From Polyangiaceae bacterium (GTDB lineage: Bacteria; Myxococcota_A; Polyangia; Polyangiales; Polyangiaceae), in contig JAWKRG010000018.1 of assembly GCA_041389725.1 (NCBI GenBank), forward strand, positions 1-64,000: a DNA stretch of 64,000 nucleotides, given 5' to 3'. The notes below the pieces were generated by a model. It did no database searches, was not told the origin of the DNA, and saw only the letters and a list, made by a program, of their open reading frames with translations. Positions 1 to 9,046 of this stretch are shown here, in pieces (the first letter of the stretch is position 1; each line of letters begins with the position of its first letter). The position numbers were made by a program, and so were the translations under genes.

Positions 1-114
1 GAGCCGACAGAGCTCACCGAGCAGGGCATCACCGTCGACCGCGGGCTCGGCGGCCTCCCCGGCATCAGCGGCTACCTCAAGATGAACTACGAATTCGCCA
101 CCGCGTTCGAGTGA
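1..114 (+). CDS. C-terminal end of an unidentified protein (partial)
   Basis: An open frame runs from the window edge to a TGA at 112-114 and gives 37 residues, ending in GYLKMNYEFATAFE. The start lies outside the window. The gene points toward the convergent minus-strand DUF4132 remnant, whose stop is 18 bp away. I do not recognise the family from this short tail. Reading frame and sensible composition are the only support. Confidence 0.5.
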   Translation, partial: EPTELTEQGITVDRGLGGLPGISGYLKMNYEFATAFE

Positions 115-131
115 ACAACCGTCCCCTCCCG

Positions 132-1703
132 CTAGTTTGCTCCGCCAATCTGGCTCAGGATCGTCTGGTCGGTGATCTTGTCGTCCGCAGCGAGCAGAAG
201 CGCTTTCGACAGGATGATCGACAACCGCTGGTCGCCCTCGAACGGCAGGAAGACCTGCTCCTTCTTCGCCTGGGATTGGGCTGGGACGATGCAGAGGTAC
301 TGGTCGTTGGGCTCCATGAGAATGTTCGCTGAGCCCAGGTGAATCTTGTAGGTCCGCCGCTTGCCCTTCACGACCAGGAACCGATCCGAGAGGGAGCAGA
401 CATCGCGGATCTTCAGGCGCGGCAGGAGGCGCTCGAGCACGGCCTTCCTGGAGACCGCGGAGCCGGAGAGCTCACCAAAGCCATACGAATGCCAGTAGTC
501 GCGGAATCGGCCCTCGGGGCCGCCGTCCTGCCAGTTCGGGTCGTTTCCGACGCTGGCAACGCCAACGAAGAGGTCGACGTCTCGCAGCACCTCTGAGAGC
601 ACCAAGGGCGGAACCTGATCGATGGGCAGGGGTTGGTTCTCAGTGCGGTCTGTTCCGCTCGACCCATAGCCGCCGCCGCCAGCGTGAGCCGAGTTCGTGG
701 CCGCCTCGATGGGGTAGAATCGGACCTGGTCGGTCCCGAGGTACAGGTAGGTTCCCGCCTCGTTGGTGTCCGTGCCGTACTCGCCACCGAGCCCCTCGAC
801 CCAGTACTCCGCCCGGATTCCCCACTTGGGTAGCCACTTCGTGGCGGGCGGGTATTCGTCGTCGACCATGAGGCGCAGCGTGTTCTTCCACCCGCGGGCG
901 GAGCACAGCGCGTTGAACTGGTGCTGCTTGAGGACGTGTGCCGCGAAGCGATTCGAGTACGTTCCCGTATGCCGCTCCGCGTCGGTCAAGAGGTACACCT
1001 CGCGATGGGCCTGCTTGAAGGGCTGGACGACCTCGAGCTCTTCCAGCCTCTCCCTCCACGCGAGCACCTCGCTCATTTCGGCTTCGATGGGGTGCCACAT
1101 CCTGACCGTCGCTTCCGGCGTCGGCGAGACCACCGAACCATCCAGCCTCGTCAACGCGCCCGACCTGGGTAGGACCGAGACCGGCTCACATCCTGGTTCC
1201 GTGAGTGACCAGATCAGGCGGTTCGCGACCACCCCGATCAGCGGGTGCTGGAGATATCGCTCCACGAACTGATCGACGCGCCACTCCTTCTGCTCCACGA
1301 ACAGACCGTCGATGCGATCCTTCTGAGCAGCCAGCATCTGTTCGATGTTCTTGGCCGCCTGCTTGAGTTCCTTCAGGTCCTCCGCGTGGTTCTCGCGGAC
1401 TGCCTTCGGGACGCTCTTCTGGGGTTTTCCGTCAGCCTTGAACCATCCCAGGTGCGTCTTGCCGCGCTCGACCACGCGGAGCTCAGCAACGTAGTCCCCG
1501 AGCGTTTCTCGGCAGACTCCCACCTCAGTCATCCCGAAAGCAGGAACTCCCAGCTCCTCGAGTTCCGACCGCTCGATGCCCGTGCGCTCCGCAACGGCCT
1601 CGAGCGCCTTCTCGATGCCCTTCTGCGCAGGAACCCGTTCCCTGAAGCTTGAAGGCTTTCTCAACTTGCTCGTCAGGTCAGCCGCTCGCGGCTTCTTCGG
1701 CAC
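132..1703 (-). pseudogene. DUF4132 (MolR-like) protein, C-terminal remnant
   Basis: The 523-residue frame (GTG start at 1703) matches the C-terminal part of DUF4132 proteins. It has the helical stretch around KGIEKALEAVAERTG, the block KADGKPQKSVPKAV with HAEDLKELKQAAKNI, and the end block YKIHLGSANILMEPNDQY near residue 455, typical of the DUF7737-type tail. Family members are usually about 1000 residues or more with extra N-terminal regions, so roughly half is missing. The frame continues upstream without a shift into the 1719-1922 fragment, separated only by an amber codon at 1719-1721. This looks like a fusion scar left by a deletion. Function of DUF4132 is not established. It may still be translated from the GTG, but I infer a broken gene. 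Confidence 0.6.
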
Positions 1704-1718
1704 GAATCCCGTTCGGGT

Positions 1719-1922
1719 CTACTCCGCGCCCGTCGGTTGCACAAGGCCGCCAAAGCCTGGTCTCGAATTCAGCTTCTGGAACTCGGCGACCTCCTGACGA
1801 ACGCGCCGTTCGATGAGCTCGCGCACCGTGATGCGCTCGCTGACCAGCTTCAAGACCGTCTCGCCGGTCCGTTCCCCGGTGGGCGTCTCGTCCACCAACC
1901 GCAGCGCGATCCCCATGAGCAA
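1719..1922 (-). pseudogene. Head of a small DUF4132-neighbour protein, ended by an in-frame amber codon
   Basis: Sixty-seven residues beginning LMGIALRLVDETPTGE and containing ITVRELIERRVRQEVAEF and GLVQPTGAE resemble a small protein of roughly 100 residues that I recall next to DUF4132 genes. In those relatives the AE is followed by a segment like RTxxGFxLKKPR. Here the same frame reads AE-stop-TRTGFVPKKPRAAD, so the TAG probably replaced an arginine-type codon. After that the frame passes directly into the DUF4132 tail. Start is TTG 1922 or ATG 1916. It overlaps the 3' end of pnkp in another frame, which shows pnkp has lost its own stop. Confidence 0.45.
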
Positions 1923-4546
1923 CTGCCCATGGGGCTGCCGAAAGCCAAGTCACCCAGGTCAGCATGTATCCGCTTCGTCACGACCCCACCATCACAACCT
2001 CCCGGGTCCACCGGCTCACTCTCGAGCGCGAGCACGCCGAAGACGCACTCGTGGACGCGGTACAGGGGTTCGTTTTCCACGAAGCGGTGGAGGGCCTCGA
2101 TGCCGAGGGCGAACTCGCGGAGGGCTAGAGCGCGCTTGGTGCCCGTGCCGCGGCGGCGGAGGCGCTCCAGGTTCTCGGGGAGCAGGTACTCGGGGCCGTA
2201 GATGATGCGTAGGTACTCCGGGCCGCGGCACTTGATGGCGGGCTGGATGAGGCCGCGCTTGCCGCGCACGATCCAGTCGAGGGGCTTCACGACCATGCCC
2301 TCGCCGCCCCGTCCGGTGAGCGACTCCCACCAGGCGATGCCCTCCTGCTCGCTCGCTGGGTCAGCCAGCTCGATGACCTTGTAGGGCGTTGCCATGAGCA
2401 CCGGCTCAGCTTCGGCGAGCTTGGCGAGGGTGTCCATGTGCCAGACGTGGTTCTGGTCGGTGTGGACCCTCGCCTCGCTGGCGAGCAGGTGGAAGGGGGC
2501 CAGCTTGATGTCGTCGATTGAAGAGACGGGCCAGCAGTACTGGCGGTAAGCGTCGATGAAGCCAGCAGCCGCCTGCTCCCGCTGCTCGATGCGGGCCTGC
2601 ACGCTCGCCAGCAGTTCGGCCTGCTCACCGTCGAGCCGGGCCCGGGCCTGGGCGAGCGCGGCGCTGGCCGCACCGAGGGACTTCCCCGCCGCGCAACCCA
2701 CGGCGGCGTACTGGTCGCGCAGCAACTCCTGGGCCTTGGCGGACCAGGGCATCAGCTCGGCGTCCAGGCAGAGCCAGTCCGTGGCCAGGTTCGACCAGAG
2801 GCCGGCAGTGGTTGCTGCGTCGCGCACGCGAGCCAGGAGCTCGTTCTCCAGAGACAGGTCGTTGAAGAACGGGCGCCCCGTGCGGGTATGGACGATGCCT
2901 GCGCGGCCGTCGGTGGCGCCGAAGCGACGCTTGGCGACTTCCTCGTCGCGGCACACGACGAGGACCGCGCGCGAGCCCATGTGCTTCTCTTCGCACACGA
3001 CCTTGCCCACGCCGTTGCGACGGAAGTAGTCGAACGCCTCGCGCGGGTGCTCGAGGAGCGGCCCCTCAGCGGCCGTTTCCGAGGGCGACATGGTCGGCGG
3101 CAGGTAGACGAGCCAGTGCGGGTCCACCGCGTAGCGCCCCATGAGCTCGAGCGCAGCCGTGGAGTTCTGCTCGCGGATGGTCACGGTGTGGTGGATGCGC
3201 GTGCTGACGATGCGCTTGCCGCGCACGTCCTCGATGTCGAGCAGATCGTGGTACTCGCGCTTGTCGGCGGTGGCCTGCTCGGACACGAGGGGCTTGGCCG
3301 GCTCGAAGTACATCTTCTCGGCCTCGACCTCGATGAGCTCCTTCTCCGGGTAGCGGAGCGCGGTGAGCGATCCGCCGAAGACGCAGCCGGTGTCGATGCA
3401 GATCGTGCGGTTCACCCACTCCGCGGTGGGCACCGGCGTGTGGCCATACACGACCATGGCCCGACCGCGGTAGTCGGCCGCCCAATTGTAGCGAATGGGC
3501 AGGCCGTACTCGTCAACCTCGCCGGTGGTTTCGCCATACAGGGCAAACTCGCGAACCGCACCCGAGCCGCGGCCCTGCAGCGCCTCGCGCATGCCCGCGT
3601 GGGCCACGACCAGGTTGCCGTCGTCCAGCACGTAGTGGCTGACGAGTCCGTCGATGAAGTCGGCGATCCCGGTCTTGAGCTCGTCGGGTTCGGGCTCGAG
3701 CTGGTCGACGGACATCTGCAGCCCGTGCTTGAGCTGCACGTTCTTGCCCCGCAGCTTGCGCATGAGCTTCACGTCGTGATTGCCCGGTACACAGAGGGCG
3801 TGGCCAGACCGAACCATGTTCATCACCAGACGCAGGACAGCCGGCGTGGCTGGGCCCCGGTCAACGAGATCGCCGAGGAACACGGCGCGCCGCCCGTTTG
3901 GTGGCGTCGCGCTCGGCACCTCGCGATTCACGGCATATCCGAGCTTCTCCAGCAGGGTGCAGAGCTCGCTGAAGCAGCCGTGGACGTCGCCGATGATGTC
4001 GAACGGCCCGTGCTGGTCGCGCTTGTCGTTCCAAAGCGGCACGCGCTCGAAGACGGCCGACTCGACTTCTTCGGGGCCCGACATGACGTGGACGTGCCGG
4101 AAGCCCTCGCGCTTGAGCGTCTTGATCGAACCGCGGAGCTGGCTCTGCTGCTGGGCGACCACGCGGGCGCCAAAGTTGCGGTCCGGGCGCGACTCGTTGC
4201 GCGCCACGCACAGCTGGGTCGGCATGTTCAGGACGATGGCGACCGGGATACAGTGGTGCTGGCGCGCCAGTGCCACGAGCGGCTTGCGCGCCTCCTTCTG
4301 CACGTTGGTCGCGTCCACGACCGTGAGCAGACCGCGAACCAGACGCTTGCCCGCAATGTAGTGCAGCACGTCGAAAGCGTCGTTGGTTGCCGCTTGGTTG
4401 TTCTCGTCGTCCGAAACCAGCCCGCGGCAATAGTCCGACGAGATGATCTCCGTCGGCTTGAAGTGCTTCCGCGCGAAGGTGGACTTTCCGGAGCCCGACA
4501 CGCCCACCAGCACGACCAGCGACAGCTTGGGGATCTGGAAGGTCAT
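1850..4546 (-). CDS. pnkp: Polynucleotide kinase-phosphatase-ligase (bacterial Pnkp)
   Basis: The 898-residue protein shows the three domains of bacterial Pnkp in order. An N-terminal P-loop kinase has GVSGSGKSTFARKHF near residue 15. A metallophosphatase has GDVHGCFSEL near 190, GDLVDRGP, GNHDVKL and GHTPVP. A C-terminal adenylyltransferase/ligase has the nucleotidyl-lysine motif EEKHMGSR near 530 and GGEGMVVKP further on. In characterised systems Pnkp heals and, with Hen1, seals RNA cut by ribotoxins. The start overlaps the hen1 stop (ATGA, 4543-4546), so they are co-transcribed. The conserved family end (ALESEPVDP) falls near 2002. The last 50 residues are low-complexity read-through into the small downstream gene head, so the native stop was lost in a deletion. 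The catalytic core looks complete. Confidence 0.92.
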   Translation of the reverse strand: MTFQIPKLSLVVLVGVSGSGKSTFARKHFKPTEIISSDYCRGLVSDDENNQAATNDAFDVLHYIAGKRLVRGLLTVVDATNVQKEARKPLVALARQHHCIPVAIVLNMPTQLCVARNESRPDRNFGARVVAQQQSQLRGSIKTLKREGFRHVHVMSGPEEVESAVFERVPLWNDKRDQHGPFDIIGDVHGCFSELCTLLEKLGYAVNREVPSATPPNGRRAVFLGDLVDRGPATPAVLRLVMNMVRSGHALCVPGNHDVKLMRKLRGKNVQLKHGLQMSVDQLEPEPDELKTGIADFIDGLVSHYVLDDGNLVVAHAGMREALQGRGSGAVREFALYGETTGEVDEYGLPIRYNWAADYRGRAMVVYGHTPVPTAEWVNRTICIDTGCVFGGSLTALRYPEKELIEVEAEKMYFEPAKPLVSEQATADKREYHDLLDIEDVRGKRIVSTRIHHTVTIREQNSTAALELMGRYAVDPHWLVYLPPTMSPSETAAEGPLLEHPREAFDYFRRNGVGKVVCEEKHMGSRAVLVVCRDEEVAKRRFGATDGRAGIVHTRTGRPFFNDLSLENELLARVRDAATTAGLWSNLATDWLCLDAELMPWSAKAQELLRDQYAAVGCAAGKSLGAASAALAQARARLDGEQAELLASVQARIEQREQAAAGFIDAYRQYCWPVSSIDDIKLAPFHLLASEARVHTDQNHVWHMDTLAKLAEAEPVLMATPYKVIELADPASEQEGIAWWESLTGRGGEGMVVKPLDWIVRGKRGLIQPAIKCRGPEYLRIIYGPEYLLPENLERLRRRGTGTKRALALREFALGIEALHRFVENEPLYRVHECVFGVLALESEPVDPGGCDGGVVTKRIHADLGDLAFGSPMGSCSWGSRCGWWTRRPPGNGPARRS

Positions 4547-5935
4547 CGTGAAAACACCCCCATTTGGGTCGGTGCTCCGACTTCCGGATCCTCGCTACCG
4601 ATGGGCAGAAACCGCACACCGTAGCCGTGGCGCTCGGCCGCACCTAGTGCCCATGCCTCGAACTCGCCCCGCGTCCACTCGAAGCGGTGGTCGCGATGAC
4701 GCAGTCGGCCCGCTTCCAGATTGGCGAAGCGGACGTTGTATTCCACGTTCGGTGTCGTCACGATCACCATGCGGGGCCGCGCGAACTCGAAGACGGTGCG
4801 CTCAAGAGCGCAGAGCCGAGGTTCGTCGACGTGCTCGATGACTTCGACCAGGCACGCCGCGTCAAAGCCGGAAAGACGCGCATCTCGGTACGTCAGCGAG
4901 CCCTGGATGAGATCGATCCGCTCGCGCTTGCGAGGCGCCATGTCCTCCAAGTGCAGCTTGCGGCGCGCGATCTCGAGCGCACGGTACGACACGTCGACGC
5001 CGACCGTGCGCTGGACGAACTTCTCCCCCAACAGGGCGCGCAGTAGCTTGCCTTCGCCGCAGCCTAGGTCGAGCACGGTGCGAGCGTCGGCGGCACGCAG
5101 AGCGCTGACAACGGCAGCAATGCGCTGGTCGTTAAGGCTGAGCTTTTTCTCGAGGTCGGTCTCCTCGCGCTCCGGCCTCCTCGACCGCGTCGAGGTCGCA
5201 CTCCTCGTCGGCAACGAGCTGGGCGAGCGCCTGCCGGGCGAAGGTGCCCTTGCGCTTGAAGTACCGCTTGGCGATCTGCTCGCGGCGTGGGTGCTGCCCC
5301 AGCCAGCCCTCGCCCTTGGCTACGAGCTTCGAGATCTCGTCCTCGGAGAAATAGTAGTGCTTGGAGTCGTCGAGAACTGGCAGCAGGACGTAGAGGTGCG
5401 ACAGCAGCTCTTGCAGACGTACGGTGCCCTTCAGCTTCACGGCAAAGTACTTGCCTCCGCCCCATTCGGGGAACTTCGGGTCGAGCTGCAGGCGCTCAGC
5501 CTCCACGACGTAGCCAAGCGGCTCGAACAGCGCCCGCAGCAGCTCCTCGCCGCCACGACAGGGGACAACGGGGATCTCCGCCTGCAGCTCGATGGCCGTC
5601 GCTGCGAGTTCGGGCCGCTCGCGGCTCTTACCGTTCAGTGCACTGCCAAACACCTGCGAGATGGCCACGCTCATGAACGAAGAGGCCACGTAGGGGCGGT
5701 CGTTGACGTACTGGCCCAGCGCGCCCGATGATGCGTCGTTCTTGCCGCGCACGAGCGCCACCGGGTCGATGTCGACCAGAAGCGATGCCGAGCACCGCTC
5801 GTCCGAGCTCTCCGGGTAGAAGACGTGCGCCTTGCCGAAGTTCAGCTCGAAAGACTGGCACTTGTCCGGGTGCTTCGACAGCAGGAAGCCCAAGTCGGAG
5901 GCAGGTTGGTGGGTGGTGGAGATGGTGAGGAGCAT
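4543..5935 (-). pseudogene. hen1: 3'-terminal RNA ribose 2'-O-methyltransferase Hen1, split by one frameshift
   Basis: The N-terminal Hen1 domain (start ATG 5935, MLLTISTTHQPASDLGF) and the C-terminal methyltransferase are in different frames. The second part has the SAM motif VLDLGCGEGKLL, the metal-site motif EVIEHVDEP and RHRDHRFEWTRGEF. The join is at about 5172-5175. Reading ...AVEEAG shifts to EREETDLEKKLSLNDQR if one G is dropped from a GGCCGG run. Hen1 methylates the 3'-terminal ribose of damaged RNA before ligation, which protects the repaired site. Gene order RlaP-Hen1-Pnkp with 2-bp and overlapping junctions supports the call. A single-base shift in a short GC run can be a sequencing error, so the gene may be intact in the organism. 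Confidence 0.85.
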
Positions 5936-5937
5936 GG

Positions 5938-7095
5938 TCAGGTGGCCTCCCTTCGGCCGTAGAACTCCATCAGCAGTGCGAACAACAGCTCATTGAGCGC
6001 GGCGTGGTCCACGTCGGCCGGCAGCATCGAACTGTCGGCGGCCGTCTTCATCGCGGCTTCGAGGCATTCGGTTTCCGCGACCAGCTCGTCGTAGCTGTAC
6101 TGGCCGTCGCGGATCTTCATCAGCTCGTGGGCGTCCGGGCGACGGACGCGGAGGTCGCCCGTGTCGAGCACCTCGATGCCGGTGCGCATGAGGCGGACGA
6201 GGTGGGCGGCGTGCTTGGTGTCGTAGCCGAAATCGGCTTCGAGCTTGGCCCGGTCGCGATTGCGCTCTTCCTTCCAGCGCAGGTACGACTCCCAATGCTT
6301 GCGGGCGGCGCGGTACTTGCGCTCGGAGTCCAGCGCCCGCAGCAACGGCCGCGGAATGCCCAGGGCCTCCGAGGCCACCTGGCGCTGGTGCTCGTCGATG
6401 TCGCCCTCGCCACAGGCGAGCACGTCGGACCAGAAGTCGGTGAGCCGCGCCTTCAGCGCGATGCGGTCCGCCTTGGACATCTCCAGGGTGTCGATACCCC
6501 AGCTCCGAGTCTTCTCGGCGATGGCCTGCTCGATGCGATTGCGGTCGTCCGCGCTGAGCGTCGGCTGCTCGGGCAGGCCGAAGTCGGCGCGCGTCGGCCC
6601 CTTCGCTGGCGGGTTTAGGAGCCACGAGCGATGAGTCTTGATGCGCTTGAGCTGCGAGAGGGCGTAGCCCAGGTACGTCTGCTCGACCTTGGCCGACAAA
6701 AAGCGGTGGCGTTCGGCGTGCAAGCGCCGCCAGAAGGGCGTCACGAACACCCAGTCGCGCTCCTCCGCGAACAGGATCTCCAAAGCGTTCGGGTTGGCGT
6801 TCACGCAGAGCTTCACCAGCTTGGTGAGGTCGAAGAGGACGGATTCCACCCTGGTGGCCATCGCAGAGGCCGCCGTTGGGTGCTTCTCGAGCCCGGCGCG
6901 CACCTGGTTCCACAGCTCGCCTTCGAGTGGGGCGTCATGCTGCTCGAAGTCGTCGCGGTACGACAGGCGCACCTTCAGCGGGACCACGCACGCACCGCGC
7001 AGGTCGACGTCGGAGTCCGACCTGGCGGTGCCGTGGGCGTGGCTGCCAGAAAGCGTGACGAAGATCGCGTTTGCGTTGGGGTCGAAGCTAGCCAT
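5938..7095 (-). CDS. RlaP-type nucleotidyltransferase of the RNA repair operon (paralogue 1)
   Basis: A 385-residue protein. Near its N-terminus is the DNA-polymerase-beta superfamily signature GSHAHGTARSDSDVDLRG, which supplies the two catalytic acidic residues (DVD). Later conserved segments are EILFAEERDWV and DFGYDTKHAAHLVRLM, typical of RlaP (RNA repair pathway polymerase beta family). I chose ATG 7095 because translation further upstream is unlike the family and because ATGGCTAG overlaps the stop of the preceding gene by 8 bp. It lies 2 bp before hen1. RlaP proteins are predicted to add or template nucleotides during RNA repair with Hen1 and Pnkp. The exact reaction is not known to me. 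Confidence 0.8.
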   Translation of the reverse strand: MASFDPNANAIFVTLSGSHAHGTARSDSDVDLRGACVVPLKVRLSYRDDFEQHDAPLEGELWNQVRAGLEKHPTAASAMATRVESVLFDLTKLVKLCVNANPNALEILFAEERDWVFVTPFWRRLHAERHRFLSAKVEQTYLGYALSQLKRIKTHRSWLLNPPAKGPTRADFGLPEQPTLSADDRNRIEQAIAEKTRSWGIDTLEMSKADRIALKARLTDFWSDVLACGEGDIDEHQRQVASEALGIPRPLLRALDSERKYRAARKHWESYLRWKEERNRDRAKLEADFGYDTKHAAHLVRLMRTGIEVLDTGDLRVRRPDAHELMKIRDGQYSYDELVAETECLEAAMKTAADSSMLPADVDHAALNELLFALLMEFYGRREAT

Positions 7096-7885
7096 GTCCG
7101 GCCTCCAATCGGCGCAGGCGGATGCGCACGACGAAGTCGTCGAGCGCATCCACCGTGGTTGCGAACTCGGGGAGCGAGCTCGCGTCGTGTGCCTCTTCCA
7201 GTCGGCGTTCGAGCGCATCCAGCTCGGCGCCGTGCGCCTCTGCTTCGCCCTCGGCCAGGGCAGACTTCTCTTTCCCGGCCCGCTTGCGGCTGGCGAGCTC
7301 GTCCACCTGGGGGAGGCGAAACTCCTCGTTGAGCTCGAGCAGGTTGGCCTCGACGGTGCCCGTGCGAAGCGCGCGGATGCCTGTCAGGTAGACGCGGTAC
7401 GCGTAGAGCAGCGTCTTCACCGTCGCGCCGGGGTCGGTCAGCAGCTTGCGCCGGCCGTGTGCGAACCCGCGGTAGTGCCGCAGCAGGCCGCGCGTGACGC
7501 AGCCTCGCCCAAGCTCGCAAAGCTCATCGTGCTCCTCGCCGCCGGCCACGACCAGGGGCGAGAAGAGCTGCTCGAGCACGTAGCCGTTGTCCCGCGTCAT
7601 CATCTTCGCGAACTTGCGAATGTCGTGGGCGACCCAGTCGAGCTCCACGCCGTTGTGCTCGCGCTCGATGGTCAGCGTCTCCGTGGGGGGCCGAAGGCGC
7701 AGCAGTGCCCTCGCGGGCAGCACGAATGCGCCGCGCAGATCCACGTCGCTGTTGGTCGACGCGAACCCGTAGAGGTGCGCCCCGCTCACTGTGGCGAAGA
7801 GCGGCTCGGGCCCGTCGGCGAGCAGATCTCGGAGCCCCTGCCGGTCGAGCAGGTCCCAGACCTCGTTGATGGCTGCTTGTCGCAT
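7088..7885 (-). CDS. RlaP-type nucleotidyltransferase of the RNA repair operon (paralogue 2)
   Basis: A 265-residue nucleotidyltransferase with SGAHLYGFASTNSDVDLRG near residue 33, closer to classical RlaP proteins than its neighbour. It also has ELDWVAHDIRKF and, after a helical middle, RGFAHGRRKLL and LYAYRVYLTGI. A charged coiled-coil-like tail (RLEEAHDASS) ends the protein. The ATG at 7885 has a purine-rich ribosome site (AGGGGAAA) just upstream, and there is no closer upstream gene on this strand, so it is probably the first gene of the operon. It overlaps the next gene by 8 bp. Two different RlaP-like genes in one operon is uncommon in my experience and may reflect different RNA substrates. 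That last point is inference. Confidence 0.8.
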   Translation of the reverse strand: MRQAAINEVWDLLDRQGLRDLLADGPEPLFATVSGAHLYGFASTNSDVDLRGAFVLPARALLRLRPPTETLTIEREHNGVELDWVAHDIRKFAKMMTRDNGYVLEQLFSPLVVAGGEEHDELCELGRGCVTRGLLRHYRGFAHGRRKLLTDPGATVKTLLYAYRVYLTGIRALRTGTVEANLLELNEEFRLPQVDELASRKRAGKEKSALAEGEAEAHGAELDALERRLEEAHDASSLPEFATTVDALDDFVVRIRLRRLEAGHG

Positions 7886-7946
7886 GATTTCCCCTGTTTT
7901 TCGCTCTCTGGAGCGTTCGGCCCAGAACCCGAAGCACAAAACGAAT

Positions 7947-7971
7947 CGGGCCGCCTTTCTGGGGCGGCCCG
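7947..7971 (-). terminator. GC-rich hairpin upstream of the RNA-repair operon
   Basis: A 9-bp perfect stem (CGGGCCGCC / GGCGGCCCG) with a 7-nt loop. On the minus strand it is followed by ATTCGTTTTG, a weak T-rich tract, so it could end an upstream minus-strand transcript. It lies about 60 bp before the first RlaP gene, so it could also act as a leader structure. Orientation favours the first reading. Confidence 0.4.
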
Positions 7972-7985
7972 TCGGGAGCTTCAGT

Positions 7986-8368
7986 TACTGAGAATCCTCA
8001 AGTGCTCCTCCGTGCCGCCATGCACCACAAACCGCGCGCGGAATCAGGCCGCTGACGCAGTTCGCAGGACGGGATGTGGTTGAGGAACTTCATGACGAAT
8101 GCGGCGTAGTGTGCATGGACGTGTGGGAGCGGTCAAGCACGGACAGTGACCAATAACAAACGGACGGGGTCGGTTGTCTTGAAGCCACGCAAGGATTCGA
8201 CAGTTTGAACCTGCTGTCCGTGGCGGAGAATGGTGCACCGCGCCCACCGGCGCCTCCGGCTTCGCCGGGTCGTAGACCGACCTCCGCGGACTTCGTCCAG
8301 CAGCTGGACTCGTCCACTCCAGTTCGAATTCATTGCAATGGTGGACACGACTGCAACCAATTCGAACC
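7986..8368. other. Intergenic stretch with no supportable gene
   Basis: About 380 bp between the RNA-repair operon and the first recombinase relic. On the minus strand a short frame ending FVVHGGTEEHLRILSN near 7987 could be a gene tail, but I cannot trace its beginning. Elsewhere I see only short frames without recognisable motifs. Confidence 0.3.
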
Positions 8369-8535
8369 GTGGCGGAGATCGCCGTCGAGTTCGCCGTCTT
8401 CCCGCGGGAGGCGTTCCGCTACTGTGAGATCGCCGCCGAGGCGCGCCGCATGCGGCGGCTGGGATGAGCTTGCGGGCGATTGGGGCTGCTCTGGGGGTCG
8501 ACGAGAAGACCGTGCGGAAGGCGCTTTCGTCGTAA
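8369..8535 (+). pseudogene. Relic of a recombinase C-terminal helix-turn-helix
   Basis: Two overlapping plus-strand frames together read VAEIAVEFAVFPREAFRY-CEIAAEARRMRRLG and GMSLRAIGAALGVDEKTVRKALSS. The second part is a clear helix-turn-helix of the kind found at the C-terminus of some site-specific recombinases or transposases. A shift near 8464 and the absence of any body upstream show it is a fragment. It stands before the N-terminal recombinase relic at 8.9 kb. Confidence 0.45.
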
Positions 8536-8854
8536 GCGACGCTCACGGGGATACGGGCATCAGCACAATTCGGCCGTCATGCCTCTTGCATCGCGGGAGT
8601 GTGGGGCTCCCGCCCGCCAAGGGCATGCCGGCCCTGCGCCACCAGGCGGGCTGAGCCAGATCGCGTGCGAAGACAGAGCTTCGCCCTTGGACTCCCCAGC
8701 GCGACCAGGGCATCATCCGCAGAGTAAGCAGGCTGCACAGGGTCTTTGTCAGCTATCACCACGAGAGCTTGACGAGTCTCGAAAGGACACATTCGAGCTG
8801 CAGTTTGGTAACAGATTTGATGCGATCATTCCCGGAGCGGTTCCGGCAAGAGCG

Positions 8855-9046
8855 GTGAAAGATCACCGAGCGCGAGGATGCGCTCTCGGACGAGATGATC
8901 GAGTTTGCGGATCATCTTGCTGCGGGTTCGTGCGCGCCATGAAGTGGAGGGTGATGCGCGCAGCAGTGTATGCGAGGTTTTCGAGCGAGAATCAGAGGAG
9001 CAGCGCTTGATGATCAGATCCGGGTTTGCCCGGACCGTTGGCATGC
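8855..9046 (+). pseudogene. N-terminal relic of a serine recombinase with its upstream leader
   Basis: From about 8938 the frame reads MRAAVYARFSSENQR, the hallmark start of a large serine recombinase (catalytic Ser in RFSS). One base later the frame changes and continues ALDDQIRVC, then ends. The 90 bp before it encode KITEREDALSDEMIEFADHL, the tail of an upstream small protein. The whole block aligns by eye with 30898-31085 in front of the larger recombinase relic, so the two are paralogous copies. Nothing of the catalytic domain remains after about 9046. Confidence 0.65.

Noticed and set aside
2888..4624. Long plus-strand open frame opposite pnkp
   Set aside because: It is an exact shadow of the strongly supported kinase-phosphatase-ligase. 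Its composition (Val, Ala, Arg, His-rich) shows no domain.
6689..8083. 464-residue plus-strand frame opposite the two RlaP genes
   Set aside because: It covers two genes on the other strand with clear motifs and has none of its own.
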